NCBI GenBank assembly: GCA_047974415.1
Contig: JBKECH010000163.1
Coordinates: forward strand, 1-14,711
DNA: 14,711 bases
Direction of reading: 5' to 3'
DNA from: JBKEAJ01 sp047974415
GTDB taxonomy: Bacteria > Bacteroidota > Bacteroidia > Bacteroidales > Prolixibacteraceae
Under the pieces are notes generated by a model, which had not been told where the DNA came from, made no database searches, and saw only the letters and a program-made list of their open reading frames with translations. Made by a program: the position numbers and the translations under genes. Positions 1 through 6,308 of the stretch are shown here, piece after piece; positions within the stretch are counted from its first letter, which is position 1, and each line of letters opens with the position of its first letter.

Positions 1-17
1 CTATTTGTAACATTCAT
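1..17 (-). CDS. Possible start of the intron-encoded reverse transcriptase/maturase (partial)
   Basis: An ATG at 15-17 on the minus strand opens a frame (M-N-V-T-N-) that runs off the window. A purine-rich GAGAAG lies about 4 nt upstream, and the position just after the domain I-IV landmarks is where such introns begin their reverse transcriptase ORF. Only five full codons are visible, so the product is inferred entirely from the intron context. Confidence 0.35.
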
Positions 18-413
18 TTACTTCTCGATTTGTTAAGGTTCGGACCTTCCCCATGCTTTCTCATCGGTACTATGTCCTCGGCTGACTTCTCTCAGCTAGC
101 TTTACTCCAGGCTTCTAAAAAAATATCTGCACGTCTGCGAGACCTCCCCAGATAGGAACGTAATCTTTCCGCCTTATACCCGCCAGATTTACTAAGTATG
201 GTTCCGAATAGTTATTGGGCTTTATCTTGTTTGGCAGATTTACCCACACACTCCGCCTTATATCTGATTTCTGTTCGTCAGGTCAGACTTTTGCCGCCAG
301 CTTCCTTCAGCTTCCATATCGCTATGGACACCCTTGCTCTTGGCTAGGCGATTCCTACTATTAGGGCTCGCTAGGGACTTACACCCATGAGATTACGCCC
401 ATGCTGGGCGTAC
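1..413 (-). mobile_element. Group II intron, 5' portion (truncated by window edge)
   Basis: On the minus strand this stretch starts with GTACGCCCAGCATGGGC and continues through landmarks of the large domain I of bacterial group II introns of the IIB, chloroplast-like type. These are a GCCC/GGGC first hairpin, a GGGTGTAAGTCCC segment, AAGGGTGTCC followed by a TCCATA/TATGGA hairpin, CTGAAGGAAGC, CTGACGAACAGAAATCAG and ATAAGGC. Near the window edge comes GAAGTCAGCCGAGGACATAG and then GGTCCGAACC, which in such introns precede the intron-encoded reverse transcriptase in domain IV. The usual 5' end is GTGYG, so GTACG deviates at the third base. The reverse transcriptase body and domains V/VI lie outside the window, so intactness cannot be judged. 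The class assignment rests on memory of family sequences. Confidence 0.88.
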
Positions 414-443
414 CAAAAAAAGGACGAACACGTATGTTCGCCC
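414..443 (-). terminator. Rho-independent terminator abutting the intron 5' end
   Basis: Read on the minus strand, GGGCGAACA (435-443) pairs with TGTTCGTCC (422-430) around the tetraloop TACG, giving nine pairs with one G-U. It is followed immediately by seven T (415-421) and then a G at the intron junction. This is a canonical intrinsic terminator shape. It is a second terminator downstream of the lipoprotein GH92 gene, after the one at 575-612, so its original gene may be displaced, or it may belong to a mobile piece. Confidence 0.75.
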
Positions 444-445
444 CT

Positions 446-465
446 ACTGACATTATAGACAGACA
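446..465 (-). repeat. Copy of the 20-bp intergenic motif TGTCTGTC(C/T)ATAATGTC
   Basis: Read on the minus strand this matches the motif at 3183-3202 and 6118-6137 at 17 of 20 positions. It lies between the terminator next to the group II intron and repeat copy A. It is the only clear copy on the minus strand. Confidence 0.5.
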
Positions 466-471
466 CATATA

Positions 472-567
472 TACATTAGCTCACCGACACTACGCTTTGT
501 TCACCAAAACCATTGTTTTATCGAGCTTAAAGCCCTCGCTACGGCATTCCAATGGCATAATCTAGGG
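472..567 (+). repeat. Dispersed intergenic repeat, copy A
   Basis: Shares ordered blocks with 9399-9526 and with the reverse complement of 12171-12274: CATTAGCTCACC at the left, TTGTTTTATC-AGCTT in the middle, and CTCGCTACGGC-TTCCAATG at the right. There is no open frame across it. It occupies most of the gap between the GH92 terminator (575-612) and the terminator at the intron. Its left end is more diverged than in copies B and C. Confidence 0.7.
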
Positions 568-574
568 TTAAGAT

Positions 575-612
575 AAGAAAAAACAAGCCTCACAGAACAA
601 TCCATGAGGCTT
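575..612 (-). terminator. Rho-independent terminator of the lipoprotein GH92 gene
   Basis: On the minus strand AAGCCTCA (605-612) and TGAGGCTT (585-592) form a perfect 8-bp stem around a 12-nt loop. It is followed by GTTTTTTCTT. It begins 37 nt past the stop codon at 649-651 and points away from that gene, so it is assigned as its 3' end. Confidence 0.85.
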
Positions 613-648
613 TACAAACAGACCTTAATCATTCTTAAGCTGTTTACG

Positions 649-2949
649 TTACTCCTTCAAGCCAGAGGTCGGAAAGTCTTTAGGGTCTGTCCCCCATGTT
701 TTGGAAGGAGTGTTGCCCATTGTTAGTTCCAACACTCCGCCGTCCATTATCTGCCTGTAGGTTATATAGCTAGGTGTGTAAGGTTTGCCGTTTAATGTTG
801 CTGACTGAATGTAGATATTGGTATCACTGTTATTTAGAGCTTTAATAGTAAAGACCTTACCTTCTGCTCCGTTAAGGCTCACCTCGTCATAAAGAGGACT
901 ACCCAACACAAATGCTGAATTTGAAGGGTTAACCGAGTATATACCCATACTAGACAGTATATACCATGCTGACATTTGTCCGCAATCTTCGTTACCACAA
1001 AGTCCATCAGGCTTATCTGTATATAGATTATTCATTATGTATCTAGCTTTTTCGGCAGTTTTCCATGGCTGTCCCACGTAGTTGTACATATATATGGTAT
1101 GGTGTCCGGGTTCATTACCATGAGCATACTGTCCAATCATGCCACTAATATCGTTAGACGCTTCTTCATTCATTTCTGAGCTTATGGAAAACAGACTATC
1201 CAATCTTTTTGAGAATATCTCCTTGCCTCCTAGAAGCTCGACCAAGCCTTCCACATCTTGTGGAGCCATCCATAGATACTGCCAAGCATTACCTTCGGTG
1301 TAATATCCTTTGCGATGCTCGTTATAAACGGGGTGAAACCACTCTTGCCATTGTCCATTTTCGAGCTTTCCTCTCATGAATCCTACCTTCGGATCATAAT
1401 AAAGCTGATAATATTTTGCTCTCTCCGAAAACTCTTTATAGTCCTCTTCGTGCCCTAGTTTCTTAGCTACTTGTGCCACTGCCCAATCTGCCACAGCATA
1501 CTCCTCTCCCTTAGACACAGACTCGTTCACTTTGTCCGATGGGAGGTATTTTGTTTTTGATATCCATCCACTACCATTGCCGTCGTCGAAGTTTGCCGTA
1601 GCTTTCAGGGCATTGTATATGGCTTCTGGCTTGTCGGTATATATACCTTTCAAATACATGTCGGCGAGCGCAGTAATGCCAGGGTAGCCAACCATACAAT
1701 CGGTTTCATTTCCCATTAAGTGCCACACTGGCAGTCTACCTTGCTGCTCGAATATTGCCATCATAGTTGCTCCAAAGTCGCGAACTCTTTTATGATCTAG
1801 CAGGGTGTACAATGGATGTTCAGCCCTGTAAGTATCCCACAAGGAGAAGACGGTATAGTTGTCGAAACCAGGATTCTTATATTCTTTTTTGTCCGTCCCT
1901 CTATAGTCGCCATTGGCGTCGTTAAAGTAGAATGGAGCGTGGAAGGCGTGGAACATTGCTGTATAGAACTTGCGTAGTTTTGCTTTATCGTCAGACTTTA
2001 TTGCGATCCTCGAGAGTTCTTTATTCCATGCTATTTTTGCATCTGCAAGCACTTTTTCGAAGTCCCAGCTAGGTAATTCTGCTTCGATATTACCAAGAGC
2101 ATTCTCGATGCTGACAGGCGACACTCCTATTTTCAGCATCACTTCTTCGTTCGCTTCTGTGGCAAATGACAGGAATGCATTTACACTCACCCCCTCTGCC
2201 TCTTTTGCATCCTGAAGTTTTCCATCTTGCTCAATTTTTATAGACTGGATATTTTTGTTGGTCTTAATGGCGAAAAACAGCCATTGATCGTTTGCCCAAC
2301 CTTTTGACTTACGGTATCCTACATAGGTGTTATCATCAACTTTTTTTATTTGAGAGCTACTCACTTTGTCCCAACCCATGCCATTGGTCAAGTTAATGGC
2401 AATATGCGCTTGTTCAGCTTTCGGAAAAGTATATTTATGTATAGCAACTCGTTTTGTTGCTGACAATTCGGCATTGATATCATAGCTTTTCAGTCTTACT
2501 TGATAGTAGCCTGCTTGCGCAGTTTCATCGTCGTGCGAATACTTCGATGTATATGTTCCTTCCGTGTCTTTTGGAGAGCCGAACTTTGTGTTTAGAGGAC
2601 CCGTGTAAGGCATTATAAGAACATCACCCAAATCGCCAATACCTGTACCGCTAAGGTGCAGCTGCGAGAATCCAGTTATAATACTGTCGGAATAATGGTA
2701 GCCAGAGCACCAATCCCAACCTTTAGAATAGTTGCTTGGACCTACTTGCACGGCTCCATTGGGCACATTTGCTCCCACAAACACGTGCCCGTGATAATCT
2801 GATCCAATATACGGATCAACATATCGTGTATAATCCACCTCTGCAACACTACTTGCCGTATAAGAAGTACTAGATTCTTTTTTATCGCATGCACTGAAAA
2901 ACGCAGTAATAAAAAGTATCAGTCCTAATGATAATTTATATAAATTCAT
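649..2949 (-). CDS. GH92 family alpha-mannosidase-like lipoprotein
   Basis: A 766-residue glycoside hydrolase family 92 protein. Family members are calcium-dependent, inverting exo-alpha-mannosidases that remove mannose from N-glycans or mannans; linkage specificity cannot be read here. Residues 1-21 are a lipoprotein signal (hydrophobic LSLGLILFITAFFSAC, lipobox FSA-C21), so the mature enzyme is membrane-anchored. The tail DKKESS is not a clear surface-export signal. The N-terminal beta-sandwich begins around VDPYIGSD. The catalytic domain carries SLWDTYRAEHP, YTEGNAWQY (~550-558), HGNEPGHH (~610-617) and GNEDCGQMSAW (~652-662), all hallmark blocks. Length is typical. I chose the ATG at 2947-2949; an in-frame TTG six codons upstream would spoil the short basic n-region. 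It has its own leader, shared with the other GH92 gene, and a strong terminator, so it is probably transcribed separately. Confidence 0.93.
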   Translation of the reverse strand: MNLYKLSLGLILFITAFFSACDKKESSTSYTASSVAEVDYTRYVDPYIGSDYHGHVFVGANVPNGAVQVGPSNYSKGWDWCSGYHYSDSIITGFSQLHLSGTGIGDLGDVLIMPYTGPLNTKFGSPKDTEGTYTSKYSHDDETAQAGYYQVRLKSYDINAELSATKRVAIHKYTFPKAEQAHIAINLTNGMGWDKVSSSQIKKVDDNTYVGYRKSKGWANDQWLFFAIKTNKNIQSIKIEQDGKLQDAKEAEGVSVNAFLSFATEANEEVMLKIGVSPVSIENALGNIEAELPSWDFEKVLADAKIAWNKELSRIAIKSDDKAKLRKFYTAMFHAFHAPFYFNDANGDYRGTDKKEYKNPGFDNYTVFSLWDTYRAEHPLYTLLDHKRVRDFGATMMAIFEQQGRLPVWHLMGNETDCMVGYPGITALADMYLKGIYTDKPEAIYNALKATANFDDGNGSGWISKTKYLPSDKVNESVSKGEEYAVADWAVAQVAKKLGHEEDYKEFSERAKYYQLYYDPKVGFMRGKLENGQWQEWFHPVYNEHRKGYYTEGNAWQYLWMAPQDVEGLVELLGGKEIFSKRLDSLFSISSEMNEEASNDISGMIGQYAHGNEPGHHTIYMYNYVGQPWKTAEKARYIMNNLYTDKPDGLCGNEDCGQMSAWYILSSMGIYSVNPSNSAFVLGSPLYDEVSLNGAEGKVFTIKALNNSDTNIYIQSATLNGKPYTPSYITYRQIMDGGVLELTMGNTPSKTWGTDPKDFPTSGLKE

Positions 2950-3061
2950 CTGTTTAAAATTCTGCAATAAGCTGTAAGCTATAGGCTTTATGCTTTTACT
3001 GGTTTATTAATCATCCTCCTGTGTGTAGTTAGGCTTATAGCCTACTGCATGAAGGTTTCAT
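2950..3061 (-). promoter_or_regulatory. 5' leader of the lipoprotein GH92 gene (duplicated leader, copy 1)
   Basis: This stretch upstream of the ATG is nearly the same as 5966-6104 in front of the other GH92 gene. On the minus strand it holds ATGAAACCTTCAT (a 5-bp inverted repeat), a TAGGCT/AGCCTA hairpin at 3030-3044, and AGGAGG directly followed by an eight-codon frame, MINKPVKA-stop (2988-3014). AAGCCTATAGCTTACAGC and TTTTAAACAG then lead into the GH92 start. I infer an untranslated leader or regulatory segment; no clear -7/-33 promoter is visible inside it. Upstream to 3159 is AT-rich with no gene. Confidence 0.55.
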
Positions 3062-3159
3062 CTGTTTATAATTTTGTTTTTTGTCATATATATTTTCTAC
3101 GCAGTGTCCATAATGCTGATATTTAACCTTATAGACAGACTCTAACTAACTATACAACA

Positions 3160-3237
3160 AACCCGATATCTCCAATAACTAGTGTCTGTCCATAATGTCG
3201 GGGCTGAACTAGATTCGTTAATTGAAGATGTCGGGTT
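3160..3237. repeat. 78-bp palindromic element with 21-nt arms
   Basis: The arms at 3160-3180 and 3217-3237 are inverted copies matching at most positions (AACCCGA-ATCT-CAAT pattern), around a 36-nt centre. The centre contains the 20-bp motif shared with 6118-6137. It begins 12 nt beyond the stop of the DUF4332 gene and may act as that gene's transcript end, but there is no T-run after either arm, so a small mobile palindromic element fits as well. Confidence 0.6.
3183..3202 (+). repeat. 20-bp intergenic motif, copy in the palindrome
   Basis: TGTCTGTCCATAATGTCGGG here is identical over all 20 bases to 6118-6137, and both are followed within a few bases by CTGAACTA. A 17/20 match lies on the opposite strand at 446-465, and a weak one (14/20) at 13478-13497. 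All copies are intergenic. Function unknown. Confidence 0.6.
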
Positions 3238-3249
3238 CAGTTTTCGTTC

Positions 3250-3657
3250 TTAATGTGTAACTATGGGCTCAAGCTCTTTTGCTTGGGCAATGTAGCCTTC
3301 CACCTGCTTTAATGAAGGAACTGCTCTTGTAAGCTTTTTCTCTTCCTGCACTTTTACCATTGTGGCATGCAAGTTCTCTGCATTTCTGTTTCTGAGCTCC
3401 TTAACGGTATCTACCCCTGCAGCCTCTAGCAACTCGGAGAATTCAGAGCCAACGCCCTTAATCCTGAATAAGTCAGCCATATTTACCCACTTTAGGATTA
3501 ACTTTTCGTCAATTTCTGTAGCTCCTGCCAATTTCTTCCTACCAGCTTTTGTAGCTCCTGATGTAAGTAGTTGTTCGACTGTGTTGATGTCCTGCTTTGC
3601 AAGAGCTTCTGAAAACACTTTCCCGATACCTTCGATGTCTTGGATTTTGTAAGCCAT
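3250..3657 (-). CDS. DUF4332 helix-hairpin-helix protein
   Basis: A 135-residue soluble protein with no signal peptide, matching the DUF4332 type. Two helix-hairpin-helix-like units are visible: IQDIEGIGKVFSEAL near residues 5-19, followed by NTVEQLL, and FRIKGVGSEFSELLEAAGV near 64-82, followed by DTVKEL. The GIG and GVG turns are typical of non-specific DNA-contacting HhH motifs. The C-terminus is a charged helix (VEGYIAQAKEL). Its cellular role is not established; DNA binding is inferred from the fold. It sits between two GH92 genes on the same strand but has its own promoter overlapping the preceding hairpin, so it is probably not part of mannose metabolism. The start is the ATG at 3655-3657. 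Confidence 0.85.
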   Translation of the reverse strand: MAYKIQDIEGIGKVFSEALAKQDINTVEQLLTSGATKAGRKKLAGATEIDEKLILKWVNMADLFRIKGVGSEFSELLEAAGVDTVKELRNRNAENLHATMVKVQEEKKLTRAVPSLKQVEGYIAQAKELEPIVTH

Positions 3658-3683
3658 ATTTTTTTGTATTTAATTAATAAAAC

Positions 3684-3708
3684 TCCCAAATATAATAAAA
3701 GTTTGGGA
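3684..3708 (-). terminator. Hairpin after the secreted GH92 gene, probable weak terminator
   Basis: TCCCAAA (3702-3708 on the minus strand) and TTTGGGA (3684-3690) form a perfect 7-bp stem with an 11-nt AT-rich loop. It is followed on the minus strand by GTTTTATTAATT, 13 nt after the GH92 stop at 3722-3724. The stem is short and AT-rich, so termination is likely partial. It overlaps the -7 box of the next gene. Confidence 0.5.
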
Positions 3709-3717
3709 ATAAACAAG
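3687..3717 (-). promoter_or_regulatory. Bacteroidota-type promoter for the DUF4332 gene
   Basis: On the minus strand, TATATTTG (3687-3694) fits the TAnnTTTG -7 box, and CTTG (3714-3717) sits 19 nt upstream, at the usual spacing for a TTTG-like -33 box. The ATG at 3657 is 29 nt downstream of the -7 box. The -7 box shares bases with the right arm of the 3684-3708 hairpin, so folding of read-through transcript and initiation of the next gene use the same DNA. Confidence 0.55.
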
Positions 3718-3721
3718 ATTT

Positions 3722-5965
3722 TTATTTTTTGTCTGTTGTGTTTATTGTAAGGACCTTAGCATTGAACAGGTCCTCGTGCGATATGTTGTATTCTTTGTAT
3801 TTTTTCCCGTCCAGCTCAATACTCGATATAAACTTACCCTCTCCTTTTTTCTCGACTATTAATCTGTCGTTTTTATAATACTTAGTATCGAGGTGTATAA
3901 TCATCCTATCGAATAGGGGTGTTGTCATGGTGTATTCCGGTTTTCCAGGCGTGGTAGGATAAAACCCAGCCATACTAAAGAAAGCCCATGCCGAGAGAGT
4001 GCCACAGTCGTCATTACCAGGCAGTCCGTCGGTCGAATTTTTAAAATGTTTTTTCAATAGAGACGAAACCAGCTCCTGTGTACGCCACTCATTGCCCTTA
4101 AAAAAACTGAATAAGTAAGGATTGTTTATGTCGGGTTCGTTGTTAGCGTCATAATAGGAACTATCGAATAACACTTGCAGCTTATTTATAAAAGCCTTGT
4201 TTCCTCCCATTATTTTTGCCAGACCTTTTATGTCATGAGGCACATAGAAAGTGTATTGCCAAGCATTACCTTCATGAAATCCAGGCGAAGGCTCGAAATC
4301 CAACCCTTGGTGAGGGTCAAAGTTGGGAAGGAATGTACCATCCTTAAGTTTGGGACGGAATATACCGAACTCTTCGTCATAATACTCTTTATACCTAAGA
4401 GATTGATTTAAGAATCGATAATAATCGTTAGTTTTGCCTAGAGCCTTTGCAAATTGCGCCAAGCTCCAGTCGGCAATATAATATTCTAATGCATGAGACA
4501 CCGAATTATCAAACTCCTCTTCCAGAGGCACATATCCTTCGGCAAGATAGTGATCTATGTCGGGACGTATTGGGTTGTCGCTCCCTTTTGTTGTTGCCGA
4601 CCTGTACATAGCATCGTAAGCTAACTGGACGTCAAAATCGGTCAGGCCCTTAAAGTAACTATCAACGATTACGGGCAGGGATGGGTCGCCTTCCATAGTA
4701 AATGTCTCTGTACCATTCAGTTCCCACCTCGGTAGCCATCCACCTTCCTTTGCCATTCCTACCATAGAACGCACCATATCCATCTGTTCTTCAGGATTTA
4801 GTACAGTTATCGCTTGATGATAGTTCCTGTATGTGTCCCATAGTGAGAATACCGTATACCTATTTCTACCGTTTGTATTCAGCACTTGGTGTCCGTCCAT
4901 TGACATGTAATCGCCATTAACATCTTGAAAAACATAAGGATTGATGTTCATGTGATATAAAGCAGTGTATAGGACTGTTTTTTCATCCTCTGTTCCTCCT
5001 TCGACCTCAATCACATCAAGGGTTTTCTCCCATTCATTTACAGCTTCTTCGTGCACTTTATCAAAGTTCCTGTTTGCTACTTCTTTTTCAAGGTTCTCGC
5101 GCGCATTTTCGATGCTAACATACGAAACTCCTACATACATTTCGATTTCTTCTTGGTCTTTAACATCATAGGTAAAGTAAGCTCCCACACTGTCTCCAGC
5201 GACAACAGACTTAAACTTGTCGTAGTATTTGTACTTCCCACTGGTTACACTCCAAGCTGCTTCTGCGCTTATTAGCTTAGGCATTTTCTTCCACAATCCA
5301 CTGTTGTCAGGCTCCTTATTAAGTCGGGCTACGAAATAAACAGGGCGTTCAAGAGATTTGGCGTAACAAAAAGTCCCTGTCATTCTAAAGCCCTCAACCT
5401 CATTATCTTTAACTAGTCTTATAGACCCTCCTTCTTCGTTTGTCATTCCAACACCTAAGTTTAACAGTATATTTGCTTTTCCTGCGGGGAAAGTATAGCG
5501 CGTAACCCCTACTCGCTGTGTAGCTGTCGCTTCTGCTTGAACATTATACTTGTCGAGCTTATAGGAAAAATATCCTGGCGATGCTTTTTGTTCGCTTGCT
5601 GTAGAGCCGTAGGTTTTGTAGTCGGCATTTACTTCTCCAGTAGTGGGCATAACAAGGATTACGCCAAGCTCGGGGCAGCCTACTCCACTAAGATTGACAT
5701 GCGTAAAGCCTGTAAAATATTTATTATCCCATTCGTAAGGAGCGGACCACCAACGAGCATCCTTGTCATTTTTGTTGATAGGCGAACCCGTAGCGTTAAA
5801 TGGCACAACAGAGACCATGCTTCTAGGCACTACTGCTCCGGGGTTAGTAATTCCATAGTTTGTTGTACCAATAAAGGGGTTAACGTAGTCTACAAGTTTT
5901 TTCTGCGCAGACACATTTATGCCCAGTATCACTACCGTAATCAATGCTAATATTATCTTTTTCAT
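3722..5965 (-). CDS. Secreted GH92 family glycoside hydrolase
   Basis: A 747-residue GH92 protein, predicted exo-alpha-mannosidase. It has a Sec signal peptide (MKKIILALITVVILGINVSA, cleavage before QKK) and no lipobox cysteine, so it is expected in the periplasm or secreted. Family blocks are YVNPFIGT, SLWDTYRNYH, FHEGNAWQY (~563-571), NNEPD (~608-612) and LPGNDDCGTLSAW (~648-660). Where the other GH92 enzyme has HGNEPGHH, this one has NNEPDINN, so the block after the conserved Glu lacks both histidines and specificity probably differs. I chose the ATG at 5963-5965; a longer in-frame start 13 codons upstream lies in the duplicated leader and would break the signal peptide. The gene starts about 340 nt beyond the GH130 stop. 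Confidence 0.92.
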   Translation of the reverse strand: MKKIILALITVVILGINVSAQKKLVDYVNPFIGTTNYGITNPGAVVPRSMVSVVPFNATGSPINKNDKDARWWSAPYEWDNKYFTGFTHVNLSGVGCPELGVILVMPTTGEVNADYKTYGSTASEQKASPGYFSYKLDKYNVQAEATATQRVGVTRYTFPAGKANILLNLGVGMTNEEGGSIRLVKDNEVEGFRMTGTFCYAKSLERPVYFVARLNKEPDNSGLWKKMPKLISAEAAWSVTSGKYKYYDKFKSVVAGDSVGAYFTYDVKDQEEIEMYVGVSYVSIENARENLEKEVANRNFDKVHEEAVNEWEKTLDVIEVEGGTEDEKTVLYTALYHMNINPYVFQDVNGDYMSMDGHQVLNTNGRNRYTVFSLWDTYRNYHQAITVLNPEEQMDMVRSMVGMAKEGGWLPRWELNGTETFTMEGDPSLPVIVDSYFKGLTDFDVQLAYDAMYRSATTKGSDNPIRPDIDHYLAEGYVPLEEEFDNSVSHALEYYIADWSLAQFAKALGKTNDYYRFLNQSLRYKEYYDEEFGIFRPKLKDGTFLPNFDPHQGLDFEPSPGFHEGNAWQYTFYVPHDIKGLAKIMGGNKAFINKLQVLFDSSYYDANNEPDINNPYLFSFFKGNEWRTQELVSSLLKKHFKNSTDGLPGNDDCGTLSAWAFFSMAGFYPTTPGKPEYTMTTPLFDRMIIHLDTKYYKNDRLIVEKKGEGKFISSIELDGKKYKEYNISHEDLFNAKVLTINTTDKK

Positions 5966-6104
5966 GTGTTTAAAATTATGCAATAAGCTGTAGGCTTTAG
6001 GCATATAGCCTACCGCATATAGTTTTTAAGCTTTTGCTGGTTTATTAATCATCCTTCTATGTGTAGTTAGGCTTACAGCCTATAGCCTACTATGAAGGTT
6101 TCAT
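5966..6104 (-). promoter_or_regulatory. 5' leader of the secreted GH92 gene (duplicated leader, copy 2)
   Basis: Counterpart of 2950-3061, with the same order of elements: ATGAAACCTTCAT, the TAGGCT/AGCCTA hairpin (6068-6082, here with one extra TAGCCTA unit), a GAAGG run directly followed by the eight-codon frame MINKPAKA-stop (6026-6052), then CAGCTTATTGCA and TTTTAAACACATG into the gene. It carries an insertion of ~27 nt relative to copy 1, made of more GCCTA-type units. The rest of the gap to 6308 holds a shared 20-bp motif, a perfect inverted repeat and a block similar to 3108-3144, but no gene. Confidence 0.55.
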
Positions 6105-6117
6105 GTTATTTAATTAA

Positions 6118-6137
6118 TGTCTGTCCATAATGTCGGG
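6118..6137 (+). repeat. 20-bp intergenic motif, identical copy
   Basis: Identical to 3183-3202 over 20 bases and likewise followed by CTGAACTA after a short spacer. It lies just upstream of the duplicated leader of the secreted GH92 gene. Unlike 3183-3202, it is not enclosed by long inverted arms. Confidence 0.55.
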
Positions 6138-6189
6138 AGTCTGAACTATAAAGTTAAATATCAAGGCTTGCCGTTCTGTATGCTATGAG

Positions 6190-6233
6190 TTTGTAAATTG
6201 GGAGTTTACTTGTGTAAATGACTAATTTACAAA
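6190..6233. repeat. Nested inverted repeat upstream of the secreted GH92 gene
   Basis: TTTGTAAATT (6190-6199) and AATTTACAAA (6224-6233) are perfect 10-bp inverted arms. Inside them TTTAC (6205-6209) and GTAAA (6214-6218) form a second, smaller pair. No T-run follows on either strand, so an operator or cruciform seems more likely than a terminator. It lies 225 nt upstream of the GH92 start and about 75 nt past the GH130 stop. Confidence 0.5.
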
Positions 6234-6308
6234 GTGAGCATAACGCAGATATTGGACCTTATATACGGCTCTATTTATGTGCACACAAGCGTGTTAACAA
6301 TTAGCTTG

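Noticed and set aside
472..567. CRISPR array built from the dispersed repeats
   Set aside because: Only three or four distant copies in both orientations, with no regular spacing and no cas genes.
2950..2967. TTG start six codons upstream for the lipoprotein GH92
   Set aside because: It would put MQNFKQ before the natural signal peptide, and the segment belongs to the duplicated leader shared with the other GH92 gene.
5537..5950. 137-codon plus-strand open frame
   Set aside because: Lies antisense within the secreted GH92 gene, with no family resemblance, no promoter and cysteine/isoleucine-rich composition typical of a shadow frame.
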